In this document: positions 15,910 through 25,733 of the stretch, in pieces
Layout: each line of letters opens with the position of its first letter
Numbering within the stretch: the stretch's first letter is position 1
NCBI GenBank assembly: GCA_002840895.1
Contig: PHCZ01000009.1
Location: 38,220 to 102,219, forward strand
DNA: 64,000 bases
Direction of reading: 5' to 3'
Origin: Bacteroidetes bacterium HGW-Bacteroidetes-8
GTDB lineage: Bacteria; Bacteroidota; Bacteroidia; Bacteroidales; UBA932
Notes under the pieces: generated by a model
The model's database searches: none
Seen by the model: the letters and a program-made list of their open reading frames with translations, nothing else
What the model was told of the DNA's origin: nothing
Position numbers and translations under genes: made by a program

Positions 15910-17109
15910 ATGGAGCCCAAATTTAACGATATAATCAAGTTTATAAGGGAGAAATATAATACTCCGGAAGGTTTTATCCCTCTACACTCACCATTTTTTG
16001 GAGGAAATGAGAAGAAATATCTGGAAGAGTGTATCGACTCAAGCTTTGTTAGTTCTGTTGGCAAATTTGTTGATTTATTTGAAGAAAAAATTGCAGAGTA
16101 TACAGGTGCAAAAAAAGCTGTTGCTTGTGTAAATGGTACAAATGCATTACAGATAGCATTAATACTGGTTGGAGTTGAAAGAGACACAGAGGTTATTACT
16201 CAACCCCTTACTTTTATTGCTACTGCCAATGCTATAAGATATTGTGGTGCTAATCCTGTTTTTCTTGATGTAGATTTAGATACACTTGGCCTTAGCCCTA
16301 TGGCACTAAAAAATTGGTTGTCAAATAATGTTGAATTAAGGAAAATCATACTCAATGACATTCATACTAATTATCAAAATAAATCTCAATTACAACCCTT
16401 AAATATAAAAACCGGAAAAAGGATAACCGCCTGCGTCCCTATGCACACTTTTGGCCATCCTGCTCGCATAGATGAGATTATAAAAATATGCAATGATTAT
16501 AACATTCCAGTTGTAGAAGATGCTGCTGAAAGCTTGGGAAGTTATTACAAAGGACAGCATACAGGAACTTTTGGCAAAATTGGAGTATTGAGCTTTAATG
16601 GTAACAAAATTCTTACAACAGGAGGTGGCGGAATGCTACTTTTTATGGATGAAATATTGGCAAAGAAAGCTAAGCACCTGACCACACAAGCCAAGTTACC
16701 TCATCCTTGGGAATTCGCACACGATGAGATTGGCTATAACTACAGAATGCCTAACATAAATGCAGCACTTGGTTTGGCACAACTTGAACAACTTCCTCAA
16801 TTTTTAAAATCGAAACGAAAAATAGCTAGCTTTTATTGTGATTTCTTCGATAGTTTATCAATGATATTCATTAAAGAACCACCAAATAGCTCGTCAAATT
16901 ATTGGCTTAATTCCATTCTTTTACAGAATCACGAAGAAAGAGATGAATTTCTAAAAATTATGAATGAAAATGAAATTATGACTAGACCTGTTTGGAATCT
17001 AATGAATACTCTTGATATGTTTAGATTTTATGAAACAGATCAATTAGTTAATAGCTATAATATTGCCGAAAAGTTGGTTAATTTACCAAGTAGCCCAATA
17101 ATAAAATGA
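15910..17109 (+). CDS. legC: PLP-dependent aminotransferase of legionaminate synthesis (LegC-like)
   Basis: 399 residues, DegT/DnrJ/EryC1/StrS family. HSPFFGGNEKKYLEECIDSSFVSSVG at the start is typical of LegC/NeuE-type enzymes (written here as positions 25-50). The PLP lysine lies in SFNGNK (Lys233), and VEDAAESLGSYY precedes it. It should transfer an amino group to C4 of the keto sugar. It starts directly after the legB stop and overlaps the acetyltransferase by four bases. An insertion around 135-150 lengthens it slightly relative to PglE at 55368. Confidence 0.9.
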   Translation: MEPKFNDIIKFIREKYNTPEGFIPLHSPFFGGNEKKYLEECIDSSFVSSVGKFVDLFEEKIAEYTGAKKAVACVNGTNALQIALILVGVERDTEVITQPLTFIATANAIRYCGANPVFLDVDLDTLGLSPMALKNWLSNNVELRKIILNDIHTNYQNKSQLQPLNIKTGKRITACVPMHTFGHPARIDEIIKICNDYNIPVVEDAAESLGSYYKGQHTGTFGKIGVLSFNGNKILTTGGGGMLLFMDEILAKKAKHLTTQAKLPHPWEFAHDEIGYNYRMPNINAALGLAQLEQLPQFLKSKRKIASFYCDFFDSLSMIFIKEPPNSSSNYWLNSILLQNHEERDEFLKIMNENEIMTRPVWNLMNTLDMFRFYETDQLVNSYNIAEKLVNLPSSPIIK

Positions 17110-17741
17110 ATGGTATTATAAGAGAAGTATTTATAATTGGATATTCTGGTCATGCTTATGTGGTGACCGAAACATTAATGCTTTGTGATTTTTATGTAAA
17201 GGGCTATTTTGAAAAAAAAGAGTTAGAGAGAAACCCGTTTAATTTGAAGTATATTGGAAACGAAGATAATCTTGAATCAAATATTAATACTAAAGAATTT
17301 TCAGTATTTCCTGCAGTTGGAAATAATATAAAAAGGGGGAACATATATTTGAAAAATGAGAATAAATTTAAAGAATTTATTACTGTAGTTCATCCTGATG
17401 CAAATGTTTCAAAATTATCGATTATTGGAAAAGGGACTATAATTTGTAGAGGCTCGTGCATTAATCCTTTTTCTAGAATAGGAAATGGAGTAATTATAAA
17501 TACTGGCTCAATTCTCGAACACGAGTGTGTTATAGATGATTTTGTTCATATTGCACCTGGTGCAGTTTTGGCAGGTAATGTTCAAGTTGGTCAATTTAGT
17601 TTTATCGGAGCTAATGCAGTTATTAAAGAGGGTATTAAAATAGGCAAAAATACTATTGTAGGTGCTGGATCGGTAGTAATTAGGGATATTAAAGATAATC
17701 AAATATTTGTTGGGAATCCTGCAAACCTTATTAAAAGATGA
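17106..17741 (+). CDS. NeuD/PglD-family sugar O/N-acetyltransferase (LegH-like)
   Basis: 211 residues. An N-terminal Rossmann-like part (IIREVFIIGYSGHAYVVTET) is followed by a left-handed beta-helix of hexapeptide repeats (IIGKGTIICRGSCINPFSRI, HECVIDDFVHIAPGAVLAGN, FIGANAVIKEGIKIGKNTIV). His/Asp residues in HECVIDDFVHIAPGA fit the acetyl-CoA active site. Position in the operon argues for 4-N-acetylation of the legionaminate precursor. ATGA overlaps on both sides. The family is firm; the exact acceptor is inferred. Confidence 0.85.
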   Translation: MNGIIREVFIIGYSGHAYVVTETLMLCDFYVKGYFEKKELERNPFNLKYIGNEDNLESNINTKEFSVFPAVGNNIKRGNIYLKNENKFKEFITVVHPDANVSKLSIIGKGTIICRGSCINPFSRIGNGVIINTGSILEHECVIDDFVHIAPGAVLAGNVQVGQFSFIGANAVIKEGIKIGKNTIVGAGSVVIRDIKDNQIFVGNPANLIKR

Positions 17742-18766
17742 GACAAAAAGTATCAATTATAGCAGAAGCAGGTGTCAACCATAACGGCTCAATGGAATTG
17801 GCAAAGATGCTTGTTAAAATAGCTGCTGAAGCAGGTGCTGATATAGTTAAATTCCAAACTTTTAAAGCGGATAAATTGGTGTCTAAAAGTGCAAAAAAAG
17901 CTGAATATCAAAGAGCTAACCTTGATAACTTAGATAATTATCAATATAATATGCTCAAGTATTTAGAACTTGATGAAGCTATGCATCTCGCTTTGATGGA
18001 TTACTGTAAACAGTGCGGAATTACCTTTCTATCAACCGGTTTTGATGAAGAGAGTATTGATATGCTTGACAGACTGAAAATACCATTTTTTAAAGTACCT
18101 TCTGGGGAAATAACCAACAAACCATATTTACAGCATATTGCAAAAAAAGGCAAACCAGTTGTTCTTAGTACTGGAATGGCAGATTTGAATGAAATTAAAG
18201 ATGCCTTAGAGGTTTTAACTGAAGCTGGTCTGGACTTGAGTAAAATCACAGTACTTCATTGCAACACCGAATACCCAACTCCAATGCAAGATGTCAACCT
18301 TAAAGCAATGAATAATATTCGTGAAACATTTGGTGTGAAAATTGGGTATTCAGATCATACTGTAGGTATTGAAGTACCAATTGCGGCAGTAGCTTTGGGA
18401 GCTGAAGTAATTGAAAAACACTTCACCCTTGACCGCAATTTGGAAGGACCCGACCATAAAGCTTCTCTCGAGCCGGATGAATTGAAAGCTATGGTAAAAG
18501 CAATCAGAAATATCGAATTAGCTATGAGAGGTTCCGGAATAAAAGAAACGTCAAAATCTGAAGAAACTAATAAAACAATAGCTAGAAAAAGTATTCATAT
18601 ATCTACTCAAATTACTGCAGGAGAAACTATTCTATCACACCACTTAATAATGAAACGCCCCGGTGATGGAATTTCACCTATGCTTGTGGATGAAATAGTA
18701 GGTAAGATCGTAAAACGAGACATTAAAGAGGATGAAAAACTGAATTGGGAAGATTTAGAGTTATGA
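17738..18766 (+). CDS. legI: N,N'-diacetyllegionaminic acid synthase (NeuB family)
   Basis: 342 residues. The TIM-barrel NeuB domain begins IIAEAGVNHNGSMELAKMLV and includes KVPSGEITN, LSTGMA, HCNTEYPTP and GYSDHT; the C-terminal 60 residues are a SAF (antifreeze-like) domain. The enzyme condenses a 6-carbon N-acetyl sugar with phosphoenolpyruvate to give the nine-carbon acid. NeuB, LegI and PseI are homologous. LegB/LegC/PtmE neighbours and the absence of PseB/PseG/PseH favour legionaminate over pseudaminate. Confidence 0.92.
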   Translation: MRQKVSIIAEAGVNHNGSMELAKMLVKIAAEAGADIVKFQTFKADKLVSKSAKKAEYQRANLDNLDNYQYNMLKYLELDEAMHLALMDYCKQCGITFLSTGFDEESIDMLDRLKIPFFKVPSGEITNKPYLQHIAKKGKPVVLSTGMADLNEIKDALEVLTEAGLDLSKITVLHCNTEYPTPMQDVNLKAMNNIRETFGVKIGYSDHTVGIEVPIAAVALGAEVIEKHFTLDRNLEGPDHKASLEPDELKAMVKAIRNIELAMRGSGIKETSKSEETNKTIARKSIHISTQITAGETILSHHLIMKRPGDGISPMLVDEIVGKIVKRDIKEDEKLNWEDLEL

Positions 18767-19866
18767 AAATAGGTGTACTGACAAGTTCAAGAGCAGATTT
18801 TGGTATTTATCTTCCTTTATTGAAAGCATTAAAAAACGACCCATTTTTTCAATTTGAGTTGATTGTGTTTGGAACTCATCTTTCCAAATTTAATGGTTAT
18901 ACAGTTAAGCATATTGTTGATGAAGGTTTTGAGCCTACTTACCAAATTCACCAAATGCTTTTGACAGACGACCCAAATTCGATTGCCACATCCTATGCAT
19001 TGACCTCACTCAAGTTCGCGGAATTTTGGAAAGATAATAGATTTGATTGTGTATTCTGCATAGGAGATCGTTATGAAATGGCTGCTGCTGTTATAGCCGG
19101 AATACCATATAATGTACTATTTGCTCATATCCATGGAGGCGAAACTACTCTTGGAGCAATAGATAATATATATAGACACAGCATAACATTGGCTTCAAAA
19201 TGGCATTTTGTAGCTACTAAAACTTATAAAGAACGAGTAAAAGAAATAACTGGGAACTCTGATAATTGTTTAATCATAGGCTCACTAAGCTTATTTAATT
19301 TGAAGCAAATGAAGTTATTGAATTTGGCAGAATTTTACAACAAATGGCAAATTGACCTTTCTATTCCAAGTATTTTGATTACTTTACATCCTGAAACTGT
19401 AGCTTTTAATCATAATGAAAAATATGTTTCAGAAGCATTGACAGCATTCAAAGTACTATGTAAGAATTACCAACTAATTGTAACAATGCCCAACTCAGAT
19501 ACTCTAGGAACTGTTTACCGATTTGCATTTAATAGCTTGAAGGAATATAATTTTGAAAAGGTTTTTTTAATTGAAAACTTTGGTACTCAATCTTACTTTA
19601 GCTGTATGAAGTACGTTGGTCTAATTATTGGGAACAGCTCAAGTGGCATTATAGAGGCAGCTTCTTTTAGAAAATATGTCATTAATATTGGAGATAGGCA
19701 AAAAGGAAGGCTCATTAGTGATAATACCAAACACGTAGCCTTTGATTCTGAATTAATTTTCCAAGAAGTGAATAAATTATTTGGAAAAGATTATACTGGT
19801 ACAAATATTTATCTTCAGAATCAACCAGTTCAAAGGATAATTAAATTTCTAAAAAAACAACATTGA
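18763..19866 (+). CDS. legG: Hydrolysing NDP-sugar 2-epimerase (LegG/NeuC family)
   Basis: 367 residues from the ATG at 18763 (ATGA overlap with legI). Starts MKIGVLTSSRADFGIYLPLL, a NeuC-type N-terminus. FCIGDRYEMAAA, HIHGGETTLGAIDN, LHPETVAF and NSSSGIIEAAS match the UDP-GlcNAc 2-epimerase superfamily. It releases the nucleotide and inverts C2, supplying the LegI substrate. It is distinct from the two non-hydrolysing epimerases at 42521 and 45092. Confidence 0.9.
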   Translation: MKIGVLTSSRADFGIYLPLLKALKNDPFFQFELIVFGTHLSKFNGYTVKHIVDEGFEPTYQIHQMLLTDDPNSIATSYALTSLKFAEFWKDNRFDCVFCIGDRYEMAAAVIAGIPYNVLFAHIHGGETTLGAIDNIYRHSITLASKWHFVATKTYKERVKEITGNSDNCLIIGSLSLFNLKQMKLLNLAEFYNKWQIDLSIPSILITLHPETVAFNHNEKYVSEALTAFKVLCKNYQLIVTMPNSDTLGTVYRFAFNSLKEYNFEKVFLIENFGTQSYFSCMKYVGLIIGNSSSGIIEAASFRKYVINIGDRQKGRLISDNTKHVAFDSELIFQEVNKLFGKDYTGTNIYLQNQPVQRIIKFLKKQH

Positions 19867-20912
19867 ATACATTCAGAAAACATTTACTTCAAAAAGGTAG
19901 TACAATTAAAGAAGCCTTAGAGAGGTTGGATTATCTTGCAAAAGATGCTATAATCTTTATTGTTAATGAAGAAAACTATCTTATAGGCTCATTAACTGAC
20001 GGTGATGTGAGGCGTGGTCTCTTGAAGGGTTATACTATTGAAAATATTGTTGATGAAATCATTCAACCCAACCCAAAATATATTGGCAAAGGGGATAGAA
20101 ATATCAGTAAAGTTATTCAATACCGTGAAAATAATTTTAGAATCCTACCTATACTTGATAAAAAAGGAAGAATTGTAAATGTTATTAACTTTAGAGAAAT
20201 AAAATCTTACCTACCAATTGACGCTGTTATAATGGCAGGTGGTCGTGGTGAACGCCTAAGACCATTAACAGATTCTATACCCAAACCATTATTAAAAGTT
20301 GGAGATAAAACAATATTAGAGCATAATCTTGATAGGCTTAGGACATATGGTATTGACGACTTTTGGATTACTGTAAGATACCTAGGTGAACAAATTGAAG
20401 CTTATTTTAATAATGGATACCAGAAAAATATCAATATCCAGTATGTATTTGAAGATGTACCACTTGGAACAATTGGTGCTGTATCTAAAATAAAAAATTT
20501 TTCTCATAATTATGTTATAGTAACTAATTCCGACTTACTTACAAATATTGATTACGAGCATTTTTTTCTTGATTTTCTTGCACAAGATGCAGATTTTTCA
20601 GTAGTAACTATTCCATATTCAGTTGATATACCATACGCTGTACTTGAAACCAACAATGGACACGTCATTAATTTTCGTGAAAAACCAACATACACCTATT
20701 ATTCAAACGGTGGTATATACCTTATGAAAAGAGAAATGCTCAAATACCTTCCATTTGAAAAATTTTTTAATGCTACTGACTTGATGGAAAAGCTAATAGA
20801 AAAAGGCTATAAGGTCATTTCATATCCATTATCAGGTTATTGGTTGGATATTGGAAGACACGAGGAATACGAAAAAGCTCAAAACGATATTAAAACCATT
20901 AACTTTAAATGA
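19863..20912 (+). CDS. ptmE: CBS-domain sugar nucleotidyltransferase, PtmE-like
   Basis: 349 residues. Two CBS motifs fill residues 1-115 (IGSLTDGDVRRGLLKGYTIE, FRILPILDKKGRIVNVINFR). A nucleotidyltransferase follows with the motif VIMAGGRGERLRPLTDSIPK and GGIYLMKREMLKYLP. In Campylobacter the CBS-containing PtmE makes GDP-GlcNAc to feed the legionaminate route, and this gene has the same architecture and context. The start appears to be TTG at 19863 in a TTGA overlap with legG; no ATG lies before the first CBS strand. GDP specificity is inferred from family and context. Confidence 0.85.
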   Translation: MNTFRKHLLQKGSTIKEALERLDYLAKDAIIFIVNEENYLIGSLTDGDVRRGLLKGYTIENIVDEIIQPNPKYIGKGDRNISKVIQYRENNFRILPILDKKGRIVNVINFREIKSYLPIDAVIMAGGRGERLRPLTDSIPKPLLKVGDKTILEHNLDRLRTYGIDDFWITVRYLGEQIEAYFNNGYQKNINIQYVFEDVPLGTIGAVSKIKNFSHNYVIVTNSDLLTNIDYEHFFLDFLAQDADFSVVTIPYSVDIPYAVLETNNGHVINFREKPTYTYYSNGGIYLMKREMLKYLPFEKFFNATDLMEKLIEKGYKVISYPLSGYWLDIGRHEEYEKAQNDIKTINFK

Positions 20913-21595
20913 AGCCATTAGTAATCATACCTGCAAGAGGCGGTTCTAAAGGTGTACCCCGTAAAAACATTAAACATCTTGGTGGTAAACCACTTATTCA
21001 ATATACAATTGAAGCAGCAAGAGGAGTTTTTCCAGACAAATTGATTTGTGTCTCGACTGATGATTTAGAAATAAAAAAAATTGTTGAAACTTTAGGGTTA
21101 AAAGTACCATTTCTTCGCCCGGCAGAATTATCAACAGATGAAGCAGGTACATACGAAGTGCTCTTACATGCGATTGGATTTTATGAAAAAACAGGATATT
21201 ATCCAGACACCTTGATATTATTGCAAGCTACTTCACCATTTAGAACTTGGAAACATATTTCTGAAGCTTTAAAATTATATAATAACAGTTGTGAAATGAT
21301 AGTTTCAGTAAAGGAAACAAAATCAAACCCTTACAGTGTTTTACATGAAGAAAATAATGAAGGTTGGTTGGAAAAATCCAAAAATGGAAATTATACCCGT
21401 AGACAGGATGTGCCAAAAGTATGGGAACTAAATGGAGCGATTTATATTATTAATGTTTCATCAATTAAAGAGAATCCCTTCAACAAATTAACTCGTGTTA
21501 AGAAATATGTTATGAATGAGATTATCTCTCATGATATTGATACTGATTTTGATTGGCTGATTGCAGAAACTATTGTAAAAAACAATCTTATATGA
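20909..21595 (+). CDS. legF: CMP-legionaminate cytidylyltransferase
   Basis: 228 residues, CMP-NeuAc synthetase family. The CTP-binding loop IPARGGSKGVPRKNI is at the N-terminus, followed by LQATSPFRTWKHI, YTRRQDVPKVWELNGAIYII and DIDTDFDW near the end. It activates the nonulosonic acid as the CMP-sugar, the donor for a sialyltransferase-like enzyme. ATGA overlaps join it to ptmE and to the next oxidoreductase gene. Confidence 0.92.
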   Translation: MKPLVIIPARGGSKGVPRKNIKHLGGKPLIQYTIEAARGVFPDKLICVSTDDLEIKKIVETLGLKVPFLRPAELSTDEAGTYEVLLHAIGFYEKTGYYPDTLILLQATSPFRTWKHISEALKLYNNSCEMIVSVKETKSNPYSVLHEENNEGWLEKSKNGNYTRRQDVPKVWELNGAIYIINVSSIKENPFNKLTRVKKYVMNEIISHDIDTDFDWLIAETIVKNNLI

Positions 21596-22566
21596 TTAAT
21601 AATCTTATCATTGGTGCAGGTCAGCTAGGAAGTAGGCATTTACAGGGAATGCTTAAATATAATCATATTTCACAAAAAATATACGTAATTGACCCATCTT
21701 TAGATGCTTTGAATATTTCGAAATCCAGAGCTGGTGAAATCGAGCATAACCATAAAATTTTTTTTCAGACAGAATGGAATAATCTTCCTCATAGCTTTGA
21801 TGTAGTTATTGTTGCAACGAATGCAGATAAACGAGAAAACGTTGTAAAACAGCTACTTAATTCATATAATGTAAATTATCTTATACTTGAAAAAGTTCTT
21901 TTTACAGAACTAATGGCTTACCAAAGAGTAAGCAAACTATTAAAATTCAAAAGTGTTAAAACTTGGGTAAATCATCCTAGACGAATGTTAAAATCATATA
22001 TTGACCTAAAAACTCTTATTGGTGAAAATTTTATAGGTAGTTTTGGTGTTACAGGCGGTGACTGGGGTCTTGGGTGTAATGGACTACATTTTATTGATTT
22101 TTTTGAATATATTTCAGGTTCTAAAGTTGAAATAATTGATGCTGATTGGATTGATCTTGAATTACTCAAAAGTAAAAGAAAAGGGTTTGTTGAGTTTACC
22201 GGCACAATAAAAGGTAGACTAGCAAATGGTTCTTTTTTTCACATTACATCTCTAAAAGGAGAACCGTCAGCAGGAACTATCACAATTTTTAATAGTGACC
22301 ATAGATTTATTATCCAGGAATCTATTTCACCATCAATTTTCCATCTGAAAAAATCGGAAGCATTTTGTCATAAAATTATCCCATTTAATATTGAGTTTCA
22401 AAGTAGTTTGACTACGCGTTTATTAGAAGATTTGTTTAATACAAACAATTGTAATTTGACAGTTTTTGAAGAAGCTAAGCATACACACGAACTTTTTTTA
22501 GGGGCATTACTCAAGCCTTATAATATAATGCAAAAAAATGTCAACCATATTTTACCCATTACCTGA
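21592..22566 (+). CDS. Gfo/Idh-like oxidoreductase 1
   Basis: 324 residues from the ATG at 21592 (ATGA overlap with legF). The N-terminal Rossmann motif IIGAGQLGSRHLQGML and VVIVATNADKRENVV followed by LILEKVLF mimic the Gfo/Idh/MocA layout, where an EKP is usual. The C-terminal half includes GGDWGLGCNGLHFIDFFEYI, a likely substrate-binding His-Asp region. Such genes accompany legionaminate and ptm clusters and may modify the sugar or its precursor, but the reaction is not known. Confidence 0.65.
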   Translation: MINNLIIGAGQLGSRHLQGMLKYNHISQKIYVIDPSLDALNISKSRAGEIEHNHKIFFQTEWNNLPHSFDVVIVATNADKRENVVKQLLNSYNVNYLILEKVLFTELMAYQRVSKLLKFKSVKTWVNHPRRMLKSYIDLKTLIGENFIGSFGVTGGDWGLGCNGLHFIDFFEYISGSKVEIIDADWIDLELLKSKRKGFVEFTGTIKGRLANGSFFHITSLKGEPSAGTITIFNSDHRFIIQESISPSIFHLKKSEAFCHKIIPFNIEFQSSLTTRLLEDLFNTNNCNLTVFEEAKHTHELFLGALLKPYNIMQKNVNHILPIT

Positions 22567-23510
22567 TGGAAAAAAAAATTTACCTTATCGGAACTGGCCA
22601 AATGGCACTCGATTATGCCAAAGTACTTGTTGCACAAAATCATCAATTTATTGTAATTGGTCGTGGCGAATCTTCTGCTCTAAAATTTGAACAAACCACA
22701 GGTATCAAACCTATTACTGGAGGAATTAACAAATACCTATCGATTAATTCATTTTATGAAAACTCCTATGTAATTATTGCAACCGGTACTCAGGATTTGA
22801 TGGAAACAATGTTGACAGTACTCAGAGGTGGTGCATACCGTGTTCTTGTTGAAAAACCTGCCGCAATAAGCATCGAAGAATTGCTTGCCAACGAAAAAAA
22901 ACTTGAGCCTTATGCTGATCGGGTGTTTGTAGCCTACAACCGACGCTTTTATGCTTCTGTAATTGAAGCCCAAAAATTGATTGAAGAAGATGGCGGTTTA
23001 CAAAGCATACACTTTGAATTTACTGAATGGGCACACAAAATAGAACCGTTAGAGAAGGCCCCAGGTGTTAAGGAAAACTGGTTCTTTGCGAATTCTACAC
23101 ACGTAGTGGATTTAGCATTTCATTTAGCAGGCAACCCAGTTGATTGGCAAACATATAGTAAACCAGGAAAAATAAAATGGCACAAAAAAACCAATTTTGC
23201 TGGTGCCGGAATCACAGATAGAGGTGTGCTTTTTACTTATCTTTCAAATTGGGAAAGCGCAGGTAGATGGAGTATTGAATTATATACTAATGCAAAAAGA
23301 ATCATACTGAAACCTCTTGAGGAAATAGATATTCTAAATAAAGGAAGCATAGTACTTAACAAATTTGTCTTAAACGATAGTCTTGATAAGGCTTTTAAAC
23401 CAGGATTGTATCTACAAATTGCTGCTTTTACAAATAATGACTCGAGTCAACTTATATCAATATCGAATCATATCAAGTTAGCAGATAAGGTTTATAACAA
23501 TATGTTGTAA
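22566..23510 (+). CDS. Gfo/Idh-like oxidoreductase 2
   Basis: 314 residues. IYLIGTGQMALDYAKVLVAQ is the dinucleotide-binding motif and RVLVEKPAAISIEELLANEK contains the EKP signature. NSTHVVDLAFHLAGNP is the usual substrate-binding segment. It overlaps the previous gene by one base (TGATG). Two adjacent Gfo/Idh enzymes next to a Leg operon recall flagellin glycosylation clusters that make legionaminate variants. Specific product unknown. Confidence 0.75.
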   Translation: MEKKIYLIGTGQMALDYAKVLVAQNHQFIVIGRGESSALKFEQTTGIKPITGGINKYLSINSFYENSYVIIATGTQDLMETMLTVLRGGAYRVLVEKPAAISIEELLANEKKLEPYADRVFVAYNRRFYASVIEAQKLIEEDGGLQSIHFEFTEWAHKIEPLEKAPGVKENWFFANSTHVVDLAFHLAGNPVDWQTYSKPGKIKWHKKTNFAGAGITDRGVLFTYLSNWESAGRWSIELYTNAKRIILKPLEEIDILNKGSIVLNKFVLNDSLDKAFKPGLYLQIAAFTNNDSSQLISISNHIKLADKVYNNML

Positions 23511-23559
23511 AATATAGAAATTTATATCCTAAACACATGCAATTATCTTTAAATAACTT

Positions 23560-24240
23560 ATGTCTAAAGATATAAATAAGAAAAGAATTTTAATTATAGG
23601 AGACTCATTAGCTCTGCCAAGGGTACATCCTGAAAAAGTCGAATATCGTGAAACTTGGCCAGAATTATTGAAAAACACAGGCAAATTTGAGATTATTCAG
23701 CTATCCATTGGAGGTGGCACTATTGTAGATATTTTTGACCAACTTTCGTATTATAAGTATTTTCAAACGGATATTATTGTAATTCAACTAGGGATTGTGG
23801 ATTGTGCGCCAAGAGCATTAACACAATTCGAGTTAAAACTTTTTCAGTCTAATAAACTATTTTCCTTAATACTAAGTCGTTTTCTCCCCATCAATTTTTT
23901 ACGTAGAATTAGAAATATTTCTTATGTTGATTTATATAAGTTTTGTGAGTTTTACGAAAAAATGATTTTACAATTTAAAAATTGTTATGTAATTAATGTG
24001 GGAATTTTGCCTATCCCAATCGATTACGAGAAAAAATTAGCAGGAATTACAAAAAATCAATTTAAGTATAATACCGCTATTAAATCTATTTCCCAGAAAT
24101 ATGGCTGCTATTACATTGATTCAGAATTAATGCCATTAAATGGAATAATGACAGATTATCATCACTTAAACTCCAAAGGTCATTTATGGATATATAATTC
24201 TATTGTTAAAGCAATTGATTCTTTTATTTTAAATAAATGA
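23560..24240 (+). CDS. SGNH/GDSL-family hydrolase or O-acetyltransferase
   Basis: 226 residues. Block I IIGDSLA has the nucleophile Ser16; SIGGGTIVDI is like block II; VIQLGIVDCAPR like block III; and DYHHLNSKGH gives Asp199-x-x-His202 of block V. No signal peptide is visible, so a cytoplasmic role is likely. In glycan loci such enzymes add or remove O-acetyl groups. The stop overlaps the flippase start by four bases. Confidence 0.8.
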   Translation: MSKDINKKRILIIGDSLALPRVHPEKVEYRETWPELLKNTGKFEIIQLSIGGGTIVDIFDQLSYYKYFQTDIIVIQLGIVDCAPRALTQFELKLFQSNKLFSLILSRFLPINFLRRIRNISYVDLYKFCEFYEKMILQFKNCYVINVGILPIPIDYEKKLAGITKNQFKYNTAIKSISQKYGCYYIDSELMPLNGIMTDYHHLNSKGHLWIYNSIVKAIDSFILNK

Positions 24241-25733
24241 TAAAAGAAGAGTTTTCAATAAGTAAGTCATTTAATAATTCGACTATTTATTTTGTAACAA
24301 GCGTTTTACAAAAAGCGTTATCATTTTTTTTATTACCACTTTATACCGTCTACTTAAGTACTGACGATTATGGGTTAGTTTCACTAATACTTTCATTCTT
24401 TGGAATAGTTGCGCTATTAATTACATTGGCCTTAAATGGCTCTATTTCTAGATATTACTTCATCTATAAAAATGAAAAAGAAAAACAAAAGCAGTTCTTA
24501 GGTACAGTTGTTATAGGTATTATTATTAATTGTATTGTTTGGTTAATCCTTCTTATTTCATTTAATAAAATTGTTTCTGGTTATTTTTTACAAAATATAA
24601 GTTTCTATCCATATGTTTTTGTTGCTTTGCTATCAACGGTAACCTCTCCAGTTTATTTATTATACCAAACAATTCTACAAATTAAACAAAAAGCAAATAA
24701 TTATGCTATAAATAGTTTGTCATTCTTTATATTAGCAATTACTCTTAATATTTTATTTATTGTTGTTTTCCAGATGGGAGCTTTGGGAATGTTACTTGCT
24801 AATTCAATTCCAAATATCCTTTTTAGTATTTACGCAATTTACAGTTTAATTAAAAGAAAGCATATTGAAATTGTTTTTCGTTTCAGATTCCTTAAAGAGG
24901 CACTTAAGTACTCTATTCCATTAGTTCCTCACATTTTATCAGGAACCATAGCTGATTTTATCTCTAGAAATGTACTTTATTTAAAAACAAGTCTAAGTAA
25001 TGTTGGATTATATAACATTGCTTTTCAGTTTGGAAGCATATTAGATCTAATATTAAGTTCTGTTTTTAACGCATTGTTACCATTTACTTATGATGCATTA
25101 GATGATAAGTCCGGTAAACGTACAAAACTTATAAGCTTATTGACTTTGATCTTGAGACTTTTGGTTATTATTGCTCTAATCATATCTCTTTTTTCGGAGG
25201 AATTAGTTCTTTTAATGACTTCAAAACCTGAATATTACCCATCATGGAGAGCTATTCCGATATTAGCATTAGCTGTACTTTTTAGTTTCTTGTACACTGC
25301 ATATGGAACTTTGCTATTTTATAACATAAAAGGTACAAGATTTATTTGGATAGCATCAGTTAGTGGGAATCTTACAAATATTGGATTTACTCTTTATTTT
25401 ACAACCATATTAACTTATTTAACACCAGCTATTGCACTTGTAATTCAGAGAGTAATTATGTTTATCATAGTATTTACTATAAGCAGGATAATTGAACCTG
25501 TTAAATATGAGTTGAATAAAATGCTTATTACTATTTTGGTGTTTATCGTGCTTTCATGTTTAGGATTAATGCCACATTTGCTTACTAAGTTTGATGGGAT
25601 AAATTTATATTTTATTGGGTGGAAAATATTAGTTGTCTTTTTGGCAGCTTTTATTTTGTTACGAAAAGACAGACGTCTAATTTACTCCTTCTTATCGACA
25701 AACTTAAATCAGTATTTGAATTTGAGAAAATGA
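24237..25733 (+). CDS. wzx: O-antigen/capsule unit flippase, Wzx family
   Basis: 498 residues with about 12-14 hydrophobic segments, length normal for Wzx. The N-terminus (SKSFNNSTIYFVTSVLQKAL, FLLPLYTVYLSTDDYGLVSL) is the classic polysaccharide_synt motif. It would flip undecaprenyl-linked repeat units to the periplasm. Very AT-rich, in line with the cassette genes that follow. Overlaps the genes on both sides. Confidence 0.92.
   Translation: MIKEEFSISKSFNNSTIYFVTSVLQKALSFFLLPLYTVYLSTDDYGLVSLILSFFGIVALLITLALNGSISRYYFIYKNEKEKQKQFLGTVVIGIIINCIVWLILLISFNKIVSGYFLQNISFYPYVFVALLSTVTSPVYLLYQTILQIKQKANNYAINSLSFFILAITLNILFIVVFQMGALGMLLANSIPNILFSIYAIYSLIKRKHIEIVFRFRFLKEALKYSIPLVPHILSGTIADFISRNVLYLKTSLSNVGLYNIAFQFGSILDLILSSVFNALLPFTYDALDDKSGKRTKLISLLTLILRLLVIIALIISLFSEELVLLMTSKPEYYPSWRAIPILALAVLFSFLYTAYGTLLFYNIKGTRFIWIASVSGNLTNIGFTLYFTTILTYLTPAIALVIQRVIMFIIVFTISRIIEPVKYELNKMLITILVFIVLSCLGLMPHLLTKFDGINLYFIGWKILVVFLAAFILLRKDRRLIYSFLSTNLNQYLNLRK

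Noticed and set aside
14935..21595. Pseudaminic acid operon
   Set aside because: LegB/LegC-type enzymes, NeuC-type LegG and a PtmE-like gene are present, whereas PseB, PseG and PseH types are not.
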